Part shown: piece by piece, positions 1-9,045 of the stretch
How the letters are laid out: each line of letters starts with the position of its first letter
How positions within the stretch are numbered: the stretch's first letter is position 1
From: Mycoavidus cysteinexigens_B
GTDB lineage: Bacteria > Pseudomonadota > Gammaproteobacteria > Burkholderiales > Burkholderiaceae
Assembly: GCA_031963465.1 (NCBI GenBank)
Contig: JASSUG010000002.1
Coordinates: forward strand, 1 to 64,000
Direction: 5' to 3'
DNA length: 64,000 nucleotides
Position numbers and translations under genes: made by a program
The notes under the pieces: generated by a model
Database searches by the model: none
Seen by the model: the letters and a program-made list of their open reading frames with translations, nothing else
What the model was told of the DNA's origin: nothing

Positions 1-127
1 CGTAGAAAGCAGTCATGATAATAGAAAACCTAAAACGCTTGCGGCAAATACGCGCCGTTGCTAAAACTTAGTCAATCTAAAGATAGCCTTGTCCCATCTG
101 CCTTTGAGAAAGATATCAGATACTTTT

Positions 128-256
128 CAACGTAGTTATGCACAATATCTGTGGATATCTTTGGGCTACCTTGCCTTTTATAAGGACAACTTTTATGTTC
201 CCCAAGGGGGGATTGAACGCTTTAATGAATGGATGCTAGATCAACCCAATGTGTAG
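128..256 (+). pseudogene. Decayed C-terminal fragment of a putrescine-type solute-binding protein
   Basis: An open frame ending in a stop at 254-256 encodes a tail ending ...ERFNEWMLDQPNV. This matches the C-terminal signature ERFN(Q/E)WM(L/I) shared by the five intact SBP genes in this window (for example those ending at 3936 and 8945). No start codon or upstream SBP body is visible in the first 128 bases, so this is either a truncated gene cut by the window edge or a relic. The sequence before the tail (YLAFYKDNFYVPQGG) differs from the intact copies, so it comes from a divergent member. From 257 to 478 I see no gene, only non-coding sequence leading to the methyltransferase. Confidence 0.55.
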
Positions 257-478
257 CTGCTTTGCTTTTAATGTCTATCGATGTGGATCATTGCCAAACT
301 GCTGGCGCAGTTCAGCGATTGATGCTAACTTACTCGTCTATTCGTTTAATTTAGGTGTTTCCTTGCCACGCCTTCGATCTGTAGCCAGAATCGATCACTA
401 GCCACGCGTTAGTCATTTTTGGGCGCTGGCGTTGCGTAGGCCGCCTACTCTTGTTGGCTCAAAGTTCAGTGAATTTTT

Positions 479-1255
479 ATGCAAGAAAAAAAGCTTAGCC
501 CCACCACGAGATTCAGTAACACTGTCGAGCATTACGCGAAATATCGCCCTACTTACCCGGCAGCGGTGATTGACCTTCTCAAAAAAGAAGGACAGCTTAA
601 AGCTGGCGCAGTAGTCGCAGATATCGGCTCAGGCACCGGTATATTCGCAAAACTGCTGCTTGCTCATCAATACCAAGTATTGGGTATTGAACCTAATGCG
701 CAGATGAGAGAAAAGGCAGAGCAGCAATTAGCTGATTATGCAAACTTTATGAGCGTCAATGCCACTGCTGAAGCGACCGGTTTGAGTAGCCATAGCGTGG
801 ACAGCATTACCGCCGCGACAGCATTTCATTGGTTCGATACAGAGAACGTCAAGAAGGAATTTAACCGCATTCTTAAGCCAGGCGGCTTGTGCATGCTGAT
901 TTGGAATGTGCGGCTGCTTGAAGCATCGCCGTTGATGGCGCAATATGAAGAGTTCTTAAATCAGTATGGCGCTGACTATAAAGAGGTCAATGCTAACAAG
1001 ATAGATGAAGAGAAAATTCAACAATTTTTTACGCCGATAAGCGTTAACCTTGCTGCGTTTCCCCATCAACAAAGATTGGATAAGAATGGTTTTTTAGGAC
1101 GCATATTGTCTACCTCTTACACACCCAAATCAGGGCAACCCAATTATGAAGCCATGATGCAAGCGGCGAGCCATCTTTTTGAGGCACATCAAAAAGATGG
1201 CTGGGTTGAGTTTATTTACAGCACGAAATGCTATTACGGACATTGCGGAAAATAG
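479..1255 (+). CDS. Class I SAM-dependent methyltransferase
   Basis: This 258-residue protein has the class I methyltransferase fold typical of the Methyltransf_11/25 families. Motif I is VADIGSGTGIFAK at about residues 46-58 (SAM-binding glycine loop). The acidic residue after strand beta-2 is in VLGIEPNAQM (about 67-76). Motif II/III is AFHWFD (about 115-120), followed by LKPGGLCMLIWN (about 132-143). The C-terminal VEFIYSTKCYYGH resembles the usual end of this family, so the gene looks complete. The substrate cannot be told from sequence; small-molecule or lipid methylation are both possible. It stands alone between an SBP relic and a minus-strand gene. No clear Shine-Dalgarno precedes the ATG, which is preceded by an A/T-rich stretch. 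Confidence 0.8.
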   Translation: MQEKKLSPTTRFSNTVEHYAKYRPTYPAAVIDLLKKEGQLKAGAVVADIGSGTGIFAKLLLAHQYQVLGIEPNAQMREKAEQQLADYANFMSVNATAEATGLSSHSVDSITAATAFHWFDTENVKKEFNRILKPGGLCMLIWNVRLLEASPLMAQYEEFLNQYGADYKEVNANKIDEEKIQQFFTPISVNLAAFPHQQRLDKNGFLGRILSTSYTPKSGQPNYEAMMQAASHLFEAHQKDGWVEFIYSTKCYYGHCGK

Positions 1256-1398
1256 GCACATTTTTGATCTCTAACCTCGAACTGGGGCTATCTATGAAAT
1301 ACCTGGAGTTTGCGTTAACTCCTGATTCGCTTCGCGTGAGCGTGAAGATGGCTCGCCCACAGCCCCGCGCTGCTTTAACAACTCCGCATTCATCGAAT

Positions 1399-2466
1399 TT
1401 AAGCCCAGCACATTTTGAACAGCACACCATGTGAACCTTGGTTCAGATAGACTTCATCCCCCTTTTGGGCTTGCAAATCAAAGCGCACAGGGTCCTCCAT
1501 CCGAACCGTCGTCGACTCAATAAAATCCTTCAGGCAGTTGTCATAGCTATTGGGCGTTAATGAAACCGGGATAATCCCGTGCTGACCTTGCAGATGCTCT
1601 GCTCGTATTTCCAAAAAGGCCATTTCCGTCAACACATGATGAAACTCCGACGCATATTTCTCCTCTTGGGAAAATTTTCTGACCACCTCACGTAAAGCTG
1701 AAGTACCCTTTTGTTGGCTGTCTTTGACGTAGGCTTCTCGATCTTTGTCATAGGCTTTTTTAAGCTCATCACAAAACTCTTTATAGGACTGCCCTTTTAG
1801 GTAGCTTCCTAATACATCAGAACAACACACGATCACCTTATCAACCGGCTTCACATCCGCTCGCACCTGAGCGGGCAGCAAACAGAATTGATTGGTTAAG
1901 ATGTCTTCTAGCTTGCCATCCTCTTTCAGATTTTCATCCGAGCTTGAATACGCTTGCCCTATCGGCGTTTGATCCGAATAAAGCGTCACGCCTCGGATTT
2001 TAGATAAATTATTGATTAAATATTTAGACGTCGAGGCCTTCGCCTCTCCGTGAACGTCATTATCATGCGCATACACCAGAAACAGGCTAGGTTTATTCAA
2101 TACCTCTAAGGAGCTCAGCGTCAACAGCGCCTTTTCAAATAGATAATCCACCAAATCGCTTTTTTCCTCCGCAGATGAGGCAGGCAGGACAGTCTGAGAC
2201 AAAGCCGGCGAGCGCGCAGACAGCGACACCGCAGGGACAGTGGGGGCTGGCTTGATCCCCTGATAGCCCCACTTTTGCGCCTTTTTATAGCTCGCCTGCG
2301 CCCTATCGTGTTGCCCTAACTTTTCTAATACCTTGCTATGCTCGCAATACACGGTGGCAATTTTATCCCGCAGAGTTTGATCTGCTATGGTTTCAGGAGC
2401 GTGCGCCTTTTTCATGGCTTTTTTCATCTCAGATAACGAGGCTTCTGCGTCGTCGCATAACACCAA
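1399..2466 (-). pseudogene. TPR plus TIR/SEFIR-like domain protein, truncated at both ends
   Basis: The translated frame starts with a TPR-like helical pair (about residues 1-75; HSKVLEKLGQHDRAQASYKKA is a canonical TPR hairpin). A low-complexity linker rich in P, A and S follows (about 75-110). Then comes an alpha/beta segment beginning FLVYAHDND and containing GVTLYSD and DKVIVCCSDVLGSYL (about 125-225), which reads like a TIR/SEFIR signalling domain (strand A with Tyr/His/Asp, then a later hydrophobic strand with Cys/Ser). The frame stays open upstream of the TTG start as far as about 2582 without any ATG, and the protein stops shortly after SHGVLFK with no effector or NACHT domain. I infer a fragment of a larger NLR- or TPR-type protein. 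The TIR assignment is from motif resemblance only. The start at 2466 is a TTG and is not trusted. From 2583 to 2808 I see no confident gene. Confidence 0.5.
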
Positions 2467-2808
2467 AGCGATCTTGCAATCCTTAGCCTTGCTGGCAGTC
2501 TCTAAGTAAAAGCTCGCGAGATCCAGCTTTTTTGTAACAAGAGCGCGCTCCGTGATGACGAAAAGATGCTGTCCAACATAGTCTTATCCTGTTATTTTCT
2601 ATAATTGAGCGTTGTAGAACGTTTTGCTGCTGTCCAAGCCGATAAATTAGAACATTTTTATTGGGCGCATAGTGCATATGATAAAGGACATGACCGGATT
2701 GCAACATGCGTCATTCGATGTTACTTAGATGACTCAAAGCAAAATTATCCGTTTTTACTTTCTCACCAGATATAGATAATCATTCGTCCATTCCACTCGG
2801 AGCGTCAA

Positions 2809-3936
2809 ATGCAGAGTAAAAATTCCCCTCGCAATAATCGCCGTAATGCAATTAAGGCCCTCATTGCAGCAGGCGCAGCAGCGATTGCTGCGCCCTATAT
2901 CATCACCTCTCGTAAAACTGCGCCGTCAGGGAAAATGACTACAGAATCCAAAGATCAAATTGTGATCCGCACTTCGGGCGGCAAGAGTCATTTTGCGTAT
3001 ACAGAAATACTCTTTGAACCCTTTAGAAAAGAAACCGGTATTAAGGTGATCGGCATTCCGTCGAATGTGGAGCCTATTGCAGAAATTAAAACCATGGTCG
3101 ATACCGGGGAATACAAGTGGAATATGGCTTGCCTGGGTAATAGGGCGATTCCAGTACTCGGGCAACAGGGTTATTTAGAAGCGCATAGACTTGGGAACGA
3201 TGATGTCGTCAAAACCATTATGCCGCATCTTTTGTCAGACTATAGCGTTGGCATGAACGTCTACTCTATCGTGCTCGCGTATCGCACGGATGCTTTTAAA
3301 GGGCGTCCACCCCCCAAGACGTGGAAAGATTTTTGGGATGTAGAACGTTTCCCAGGCCGCCGTAGCCTACGTCAAATCCCTTTTGATACCATTGAAGAAG
3401 CTTTGTTAGCAGATGGTGCACTGCCAACTGAAATCTACCCTTGCGATCTTAACCGTGCGTTTCACAGCCTCGATAGAATCAAACCGCATATCTCCGTCTG
3501 GTGGCAGAATACGCCGCAGGCCGAACAGCTATTAAAAACTGGCGAAGTCGATTTAATGCCTGCTTTTATAATTTCGACTCTATCCGCTATTGATGCAGGT
3601 GCACCGGTTGCATTTTCATGGGATCAACATATCTATGGATATGATAATTGGACGATTCTAAAGGGAACCCCTAATGCGGATGCCTGTCGGCAATTTATCC
3701 GCTTTGCCACCGATCCAGAGCGGCAGGCGCGCCTTATACCCTATGGAATTAGCCCTACACAGCCTAGCGCGTTGGAGAAAGACATTTTGGAAAGAAACCG
3801 AATTGATCCAAGATCTGTAAAGTTACTCTCAACATATCCAGACAATTTAAAAAAAGGGCTACCTAGTGATGGGTTGTATTGGGCAAATAAGCATAGTGCC
3901 ATTATCGAACGCTTTAATCAGTGGATGATAAGTTAA
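2809..3936 (+). CDS. Tat-type periplasmic solute-binding protein, PotD-like (SBP copy 1)
   Basis: This 375-residue protein resembles extracellular solute-binding family 1/8 proteins of spermidine/putrescine ABC importers. The N-terminus has a twin arginine in NNRRNAIK (about 8-15), then a hydrophobic Ala-rich stretch ending near APYIITS, as in a Tat or Tat-like leader. The mature part begins IVIRTSGGKSHFAYTEILFEPF. Diagnostic internal motifs shared with its four paralogues are TWKDFWDVERFPGRR, PFDTIEEALLADG, the SVWWQN segment, AFSWDQHIYGYDNW and KGTPNADACRQFI, and the end is ERFNQWMIS. It is closest by eye to the copy at 28066. No permease or ATPase gene is nearby. Downstream it shares the bases around its stop with copy 4 (13966), but the rest of the shared downstream leader has been replaced by an IS remnant. 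Confidence 0.8.
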   Translation: MQSKNSPRNNRRNAIKALIAAGAAAIAAPYIITSRKTAPSGKMTTESKDQIVIRTSGGKSHFAYTEILFEPFRKETGIKVIGIPSNVEPIAEIKTMVDTGEYKWNMACLGNRAIPVLGQQGYLEAHRLGNDDVVKTIMPHLLSDYSVGMNVYSIVLAYRTDAFKGRPPPKTWKDFWDVERFPGRRSLRQIPFDTIEEALLADGALPTEIYPCDLNRAFHSLDRIKPHISVWWQNTPQAEQLLKTGEVDLMPAFIISTLSAIDAGAPVAFSWDQHIYGYDNWTILKGTPNADACRQFIRFATDPERQARLIPYGISPTQPSALEKDILERNRIDPRSVKLLSTYPDNLKKGLPSDGLYWANKHSAIIERFNQWMIS

Positions 3937-4000
3937 CTAAACGCTTAACTATCACGACCTACTCTCTCTTAAATATTTATAGATATTTTTAATTCGAATT

Positions 4001-4107
4001 TGACACTCATCGTGACCGATTTCTGTACAATCTCAACACCTTCGCTTGCCTTACTTTATCGGTCACGATAATTCTGAAACAAGCGGTCACGATCGCTGAA
4101 ATACGCA
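4001..4107. mobile_element. 107-bp internally deleted IS21-family element (MITE-like)
   Basis: The segment begins TG at 4001 and ends CA at 4107. It contains ATCGTGACCG at 4009-4018 and its inverse CGGTCACGAT at 4060-4069 and 4084-4093. The right part is an inverted copy of the end of the larger IS21-like remnant at 37751: CTGAAATACGCA at 4096-4107 is the exact reverse complement of 37751-37762, and ACCTTCGCTTGCC at 4038-4050 is the exact reverse complement of 37907-37919. It therefore carries both ends and part of the pre-istA leader but no transposase. It lies between SBP copy 1 and the following gene, and it has replaced the conserved sequence that follows other SBP genes. Confidence 0.75.
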
Positions 4108-4272
4108 AGCATGGCCAGTTTCAAACGCGAGCGCTTACATTTAGGAGGGGCGCGCGTGCGTTTTGCCCAGTGTACTCCTGACGTGTGTCTTCAAGGACTA
4201 TGGCTGTTTCCTCATGCAAAATTTTCAGCTTCGGCCAATGACAAATCATGTTTACCTAAGAAATTCTGGAGA

Positions 4273-4890
4273 ATGATCAAAATGTTGAAATTTCTGAAAA
4301 AAATATTTAGTGCTAGCCAGTCTAAGGATGCCGATCCTGTTGATACAGATGTGCCTGAAGAAAATATTGCCGAACTATTGGATAATGAAAATGGGCCTGA
4401 TTTGGAACAATTGGAAAAAAATCTTCAGAAGTTCATCCAATTCTTGGCCGCTCCCTTATCCCAAACGGAAGCTCGGCGTTTATGGCAAGTAGCCCGCACC
4501 GCCCTATACGAAACAGAAGACTCGTTTGAGGCGTTACAGGAAGTCATGTCAGGGGACGACGGCCAACAACGAGGTCAGTGGCTGCTCATTGAATTAGACT
4601 GGAAAGCAAGTGAAGAAATTGGATGGCAGGTTTCTGAGATTCTGGCAACCCTCAATATCCAAGAGCAGTGGGATCATGATTGCGAAATGGAATCAGTTCC
4701 TATCGCATTTCAGGCATTGTCGGAGTGGCTGGCAGCAAGAGAACTTGCCCTTCTGCATTTTGAAACGGATTCTGACTCCTACTGTGCCACCATTATCAAA
4801 GACTCTGACGTTGCCGCGATAAAGCAACTTGCAGAAGCCGCACAACTCACTTCCTACGATCAACTTGATTTTTCTAAACGCAATTGCTAG
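4273..4890 (+). CDS. DUF6630-like protein, possible orphan immunity protein
   Basis: The frame is open from 4111, but that upstream ATG lies just outside the IS21 remnant and its first 54 codons look non-native. The ATG at 4273 has CTGGAGA just before it and gives a 205-residue protein starting MIKMLKFLKKIF. The body is acidic and contains QWLLIELDWKASEEIGWQ, followed by a C-terminal SEWLAARELALLHFETDSDSY. This pattern I recall from the DUF6630 family, whose members often occur singly near polymorphic-toxin loci. The assignment is from memory and moderate. There is no signal peptide, so it is probably cytoplasmic. No toxin gene adjoins it. Its position next to an SBP gene, where other units carry cdiA and an immunity gene, suggests a leftover immunity gene (inference). 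Confidence 0.5.
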   Translation: MIKMLKFLKKIFSASQSKDADPVDTDVPEENIAELLDNENGPDLEQLEKNLQKFIQFLAAPLSQTEARRLWQVARTALYETEDSFEALQEVMSGDDGQQRGQWLLIELDWKASEEIGWQVSEILATLNIQEQWDHDCEMESVPIAFQALSEWLAARELALLHFETDSDSYCATIIKDSDVAAIKQLAEAAQLTSYDQLDFSKRNC

Positions 4891-5143
4891 GGCGTGTATT
4901 TGAGGTTAGTTTGACCTTGCTTCGATAAGGTATCCTGAAGTTGACTCATTTTTGAACTGGCCCCCGAAAGTTGGACGGTAAACTAGGGCGCGTTGACGTT
5001 TCAAGGGTACCGCGAGGATTACTTCGTAAATGACTAACATCAGTATTTTCCATAGCAGAGCTTGGCTTGCAATAAAAGTCAACTTTTACCTTACGGTCGG
5101 AAAATTGCCCGTTTGACACGAAAAAATACAAGAAAACTCAATT
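4891..5143. other. Intergenic region with a possible IS3-type end
   Basis: No gene is seen in this 253-bp gap. Around 4954-4980 the sequence GAACTGGCCCCCGAAAGTTGG resembles the terminal repeats of IS3-family elements of the IS150 type (GAACTG-CCCC-AAAGTTGGAC). No transposase or second end is present. It could be a solo end left after deletion. The small minus-strand open frame here has no recognisable features. Confidence 0.3.
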
Positions 5144-6523
5144 TCACGAAATTATGCCTAATAAAAGAATCGCAGTAGTAATAGTCAGTGCTCCCCCTAG
5201 GCGAGTGGCTATTTGCGCAAACGGCATTAGTTGCAAGCGGCGCGCAGAAGTGAGTATCGCAACATCACCAATGCCGCCCATCCCACTGTGACAGGCATTA
5301 ATGATTGCACTTTCGATCGGATATAACCCTACCCATTTGCCCACAAAAAAACCGACTGTGGTCAGGGTAAAAACAGTAACTGCAATAGTCACGATATTAG
5401 CCAAGGTAAAAGCAGCCATTAGGTCGCTCCACGAAGTGGTAGTGATGCCAATAGCAAAGAGCAAGGGATAGGTCACTGCGGTCGAGAAAAAATGATAAAC
5501 CGTGCGAGCGCCATCCTCCAGCTTGGGGGAAATCGCATAAGTGAGCTTGGCAAGCACAGCGAGAAATAACATACCTACTGGAGCAGGTAAACCGGCCAGC
5601 TTGTGCACGAGTATGCCCAATATATAAAAAGAGATGGCAATCATGCCAGCGGTAGCAAGATGCTCTACTGTAACGGTAGGAGCCTTGGCGGGTTTTACGG
5701 GGGCATCCTCATCAGCAGCATATAAGTGGCCCTGGCCGGTATAGTGGGGACGGCGCTTACCAAGTTGATTCAGCAAGCTCGCGCAAATAATCGCCATCAA
5801 ATTGCCAAGCACAATAGCGGGTACGATTTGAGCGAAGAGCTGATTTTGCGGCAAGTTGAGAATGTCAGCATAGCCAAGGGTGAGAGGAATCGCCCCTTCG
5901 CCGATGCCCCCGGCCATAATGGGAATGATAATATAGAAAAAGGTATGGTGAGCGCTTAATCCAAAGGCTAGCCCGGTAAGCGTACCTGCAATCGTTGCGA
6001 GTACAGAACCGGCAGCAAGAGGAATAAAAATTTTCACAATGCCTGTAACCAGCGTCCGACGATCCATGCTCAGGATGCTGCCAACGATTACACAGGCAAT
6101 GAAGAGATATAAGATTTTGGTCGATTGCCAGAAATCATTAATTGGCCCCACCAATTCATTAGGTAAAAGCTTGTAATGAACCAAGCAGGCGGGGAGAAAA
6201 ATTGTCACGATGACGGGACCGCCAATCTGACGTAGGCCTGGAATACGCGCTCCCAATTCGGCACAGGTAAAGCCGAATACGGTAAGCAGTGCAAACATAA
6301 TTGAAATGTCACCAGAGACCTTTTTTAAGGCTAGAAGGACGCCTAGGCAAGCAAGAATAGCGAAATACACTGGCAGTGGAATGATGCCGATGCGCATACT
6401 CATCCCTTGCCGCCATAGTTTGCAACTGAATAAGAGGCGAAACATACCTGTTTCATGTTGCCGTATAAAATATCGCCACTTTTTATCCACTAAAACACTG
6501 TCATTAACAGAAGGGGTACTCAT
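5144..6523 (-). CDS. 2-hydroxycarboxylate transporter family (CitS/CimH-like) symporter, copy 1
   Basis: This inner-membrane secondary transporter has 459 residues, identical in length to the two paralogues when the ATG at 6523 is used. That ATG follows AGGAGACGTAGAAAAA, whereas the upstream ATG at 6556 lacks such support. Many hydrophobic segments are visible. Both family reentrant-loop motifs are present: GGIGEGAIPLTLGYADI in the first half and GMGGIGDVAILTSARR in the second. These correspond to the GGxG loops of CitS, and the Arg in the SARR stretch corresponds to a citrate-binding Arg. Known family members import or exchange citrate, malate or lactate, usually with sodium. The N-terminal 40 residues vary between copies while the core is almost invariant. 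It is divergent from the LysR gene at 6837. Confidence 0.88.
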   Translation of the reverse strand: MSTPSVNDSVLVDKKWRYFIRQHETGMFRLLFSCKLWRQGMSMRIGIIPLPVYFAILACLGVLLALKKVSGDISIMFALLTVFGFTCAELGARIPGLRQIGGPVIVTIFLPACLVHYKLLPNELVGPINDFWQSTKILYLFIACVIVGSILSMDRRTLVTGIVKIFIPLAAGSVLATIAGTLTGLAFGLSAHHTFFYIIIPIMAGGIGEGAIPLTLGYADILNLPQNQLFAQIVPAIVLGNLMAIICASLLNQLGKRRPHYTGQGHLYAADEDAPVKPAKAPTVTVEHLATAGMIAISFYILGILVHKLAGLPAPVGMLFLAVLAKLTYAISPKLEDGARTVYHFFSTAVTYPLLFAIGITTTSWSDLMAAFTLANIVTIAVTVFTLTTVGFFVGKWVGLYPIESAIINACHSGMGGIGDVAILTSARRLQLMPFAQIATRLGGALTITTAILLLGIIS

Positions 6524-6651
6524 TTTTTCTACGTCTCCTAGCTCTATTCTATTCATCGCACACGCGCTACCGAAGGCTGCCTAAGGACGTTTTTTCAAAC
6601 AGTGTCAATCAGGGGAAACCTAATAAAAGCAACGACATTTTTATAAAAAAA

Positions 6652-6760
6652 GTTGCTCATAAGCAGCGCGAACCATTAAATCGTGTTGCATCAAAAATAC
6701 ATTGACCTCTGATGAACTGATTTCGATGCTAGTATCAGCGGCAAATAATATTCACAACAA
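6652..6760. promoter_or_regulatory. Divergent control region, unit 1 (shared motifs)
   Basis: Three motifs in this transporter/LysR gap recur in the equivalent gaps of units 2 and 3. GTTGCTCATAAGCAGC at 6652-6667 is an imperfect palindrome corresponding to GCTGCT-N5-AGCAGC at 12907 and 27016. GTTGCATCAAAAATAC at 6685-6700 matches 12473 and 26756. AATATTCACAACAA at 6747-6760 matches 12534. AAAAGCAACGACAT at about 6625-6638 is also found near 26699. A LysR-family operator is the natural guess; regulator binding is inference. Confidence 0.5.
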
Positions 6761-6836
6761 TAACGACAATGGCTTTTTATCGTTCGTTATTTACCGAAAA
6801 TTGATGTCCTATATACACATAATTGGGCGGGTGTTC

Positions 6837-7787
6837 ATGAAGACAGCTAATCAGCGCAAGGAAATTAGGCAGAATTGGTTGGACTCCTTTCATGAAGTGA
6901 TGAAGTCCCACTCAGTCACGGCTGCGGCTAATAATGTAAGCGCCCTTCCGTCAGTGGTGTCGGAGCGCATCAAACGTTTGGAAGAGGAGCTTGGAGAAAA
7001 ACTATTCGAGCGTTGCGCACGTAACGGTATGAAGCCGAATGACGCGGCTGAGATCGTAGATGAATATTATCGGGGATGTCGTGCGCTGCGCGATTATATG
7101 GACACCTGCTTGCAAGAACGACGCGATATGAAACGCGGAAAAATTTGTATTGTTTTGCCCAGCGTATATATTGATGTCTTGATGGAGGATGTATTAAATG
7201 AATTTTGCTTAACATACCCTCGTTTAAACATGCATATTGAAGAGATAAATCCTTCTCCTCAAATCATAACCAATATTCTTGAAGATATTTCACAAATAGG
7301 CATAGTCAATAATTACTCCCAATTTCATGCAAATATTCGCTGTTATGCGCGAGCTCCAATTCCTGTATGCTTGCTGGTGAGTAAAAGCCATCCACTTGCC
7401 GAGAAGCGGAGGATAACTTTCTCAGAAACCATGCGCTATCCGCTTGCACTGCCACCTACTTCATTTAACGTATGGCAAATGATTCGAGAAGCAGAACGCT
7501 CAAGCCCACAAAAAGTGGAGTGGACTCCATCATTTATAAGTAACTCTGTTTCTGCTCGGAAACAATTTGTCATTACCGGCCAAGGTGGGACATTACTTTC
7601 AACTTTTGCAGCCCGCCGTGAAATCGAGACTGGCCAACTCATCGCGCTTGAAATCGATCATCCAGCTTTTACCTCTGTGGAATCTTGTTTAATCGTTAGA
7701 CAGGGTAGACCACTTTCACCAGCCACCAATCAATTGCTCCGGTTAATTGTGGCGAAATCATCCATTTTCTCGCGCAATTTATCTTAA
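6837..7787 (+). CDS. LysR-family transcriptional regulator, unit 1
   Basis: The ATG at 6837 gives 316 residues, matching the 317-319 of the two paralogues. The frame is open from 6702, but that part would put 45 foreign residues before the helix-turn-helix. The HTH is at about residues 13-60 (SFHEVMKSHSVTAAANNVSALPS, then RIKRLEEELGEKLFER). The effector-binding domain follows from about 95 (RGKICIVLPSVYIDVLM; later YARAPIPVCLLVSKSHPLAEKRRITFSE). It is more divergent than the pair at 13014 and 27116; for example its recognition helix has LPSVVSERI where they have SSV(I/V)TRQI. It is divergent from the transporter at 6523 and upstream of two SBP genes, the first only 36 bp downstream, so it likely regulates one or both directions. 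Confidence 0.85.
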   Translation: MKTANQRKEIRQNWLDSFHEVMKSHSVTAAANNVSALPSVVSERIKRLEEELGEKLFERCARNGMKPNDAAEIVDEYYRGCRALRDYMDTCLQERRDMKRGKICIVLPSVYIDVLMEDVLNEFCLTYPRLNMHIEEINPSPQIITNILEDISQIGIVNNYSQFHANIRCYARAPIPVCLLVSKSHPLAEKRRITFSETMRYPLALPPTSFNVWQMIREAERSSPQKVEWTPSFISNSVSARKQFVITGQGGTLLSTFAARREIETGQLIALEIDHPAFTSVESCLIVRQGRPLSPATNQLLRLIVAKSSIFSRNLS

Positions 7788-7823
7788 AACACGCTGTTTT
7801 TTCCTTCCTGGATATAGTGCAAT

Positions 7824-8945
7824 ATGGATACTAAAAATCAGCCTGAAAACCCGGGCCGCCGCGGCGTCATCAAGGCTGCTCTAGGAGTTGGCGTTGCTAT
7901 TTATTCGCCCTTTGTATGGACCCGCTCTCGGGTAGCTCCGCAACAAATAGTCATTCGAGACCCAGGCGGGGTCCTATCACGACTATACAAAAAGGTGCTC
8001 TATGAGCCCTTCACGTGCAAGACAGGTATTAAAGTAATCAATGTTTGGTCAGATGCGGAACCCACTGCATATATTCGGACGATGGTCGAAACGAAAAGCC
8101 AATCTTGGGATATGGCGAGTCTGAGCCATAGAGCTATTTTGTATCTGACAACGGGCAAGAATATTTACTTGAAAAAACATGGGCTGGAGAGCGACCCGAT
8201 TGTTTCGGGGATTGCGCCACAGTTCATATCGCCTTACGGCGTGGGGACAAATGTATATACCACTGTGCTGGCATATCGTCATGATGTTTTTAAAAATGGA
8301 CAAACACCGCAGTCGTGGCGGGATCTATGGGACGTAGATAATTTCCCTGGTCGCCGTGGTCTACGTAAGCTCCCCTTCGACACTATTGAACAAGCATTAA
8401 TGGCAGATGGGGTAGCTCCCAGCGAAGTCTACTCGTGTGATCTCAAACGCGCATTTCTTAGCCTCGACAAAATCAAGCCACACATTGCTGTCTGGTGGAC
8501 AAGCGGGCCTCAAATTGAACAAATATTGAACTCTGGTGAGGTAGATTTGATGCCGGCTTTGATTTCTAAATTGCAGGCTGCTATTGGTGCTGGTGCCCCA
8601 TTCGCCTTTTCATGGGACCAGCATATTTATGGATATGATAATTGGGCAATTTTCGAGGGAACCCGTAACGCTGACGCATGCCGCGAGTTCATCAAATTCG
8701 CGTCGCATCCGGAACGACAGGCACTCCTTGCTCCGGATGCAATTGGACCGACACATCCTGGCGCGTTCAATCATATTGCCCCACAGCAGGCTAAGCTTCT
8801 CCAAACTTATCCGGACAATCTCAAAAAAGGTTTGTTTATTGACGCTGCGTACTGGCTTAAAAATCAAAACGCAACCATCGAACGCTTCAATGAGTGGATG
8901 CTAAGCGACAAAAAGCATGACCCCCTTGGATTTAATTTCTCTTAG
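7824..8945 (+). CDS. Tat-type periplasmic solute-binding protein, PotD-like (SBP copy 2)
   Basis: This 373-residue paralogue of the SBP at 2809 has N-terminal NPGRRGVIKAALGVGVAIYSPF, a twin-Arg leader. The mature start is QIVIRDPGGVLSRLYKKVL; the DPGGV signature is shared only with copy 3 at 9046, so these two form a subfamily. Conserved motifs are DLWDVDNFPGRRGLRK, PFDTIEQALMADG, AVWWTSGPQ, AFSWDQHIYGYDNWAIF and ERFNEWMLS. It ends with an extra DKKHDPLGFNFS tail absent from the other copies. It lies 36 bp behind the LysR gene, probably in the same transcript. No ABC membrane or ATPase subunit is present. Confidence 0.8.
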   Translation: MDTKNQPENPGRRGVIKAALGVGVAIYSPFVWTRSRVAPQQIVIRDPGGVLSRLYKKVLYEPFTCKTGIKVINVWSDAEPTAYIRTMVETKSQSWDMASLSHRAILYLTTGKNIYLKKHGLESDPIVSGIAPQFISPYGVGTNVYTTVLAYRHDVFKNGQTPQSWRDLWDVDNFPGRRGLRKLPFDTIEQALMADGVAPSEVYSCDLKRAFLSLDKIKPHIAVWWTSGPQIEQILNSGEVDLMPALISKLQAAIGAGAPFAFSWDQHIYGYDNWAIFEGTRNADACREFIKFASHPERQALLAPDAIGPTHPGAFNHIAPQQAKLLQTYPDNLKKGLFIDAAYWLKNQNATIERFNEWMLSDKKHDPLGFNFS

Positions 8946-8946
8946 A

Positions 8947-8967
8947 TATTCATAGCCTTTGATGTTC
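8947..8967 (+). repeat. Relic of the conserved SBP-to-cdiA intergenic sequence
   Basis: The 21 bases here are identical to 15083-15103 and close to 29205-29225. In the latter two cases this sequence lies between an SBP gene and a cdiA gene. After 8967 the match stops and SBP copy 3 follows instead. This suggests that unit 1 once continued into a cdiA gene or was assembled by recombination at this point. Confidence 0.55.
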
Positions 8968-9045
8968 AGCGGGTTATGTGTCGCAACACATAATTACACA
9001 TTCATAACTTATTAATTTTGCTGAAATTATATATAGGAGAGTCAG

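Noticed and set aside
4111..4272. Upstream extension of the DUF6630-like gene to ATG 4111
   Set aside because: It starts 3 bases outside the mini-IS21 element and has no ribosome site; ATG 4273 has a better leader and a more natural N-terminus.
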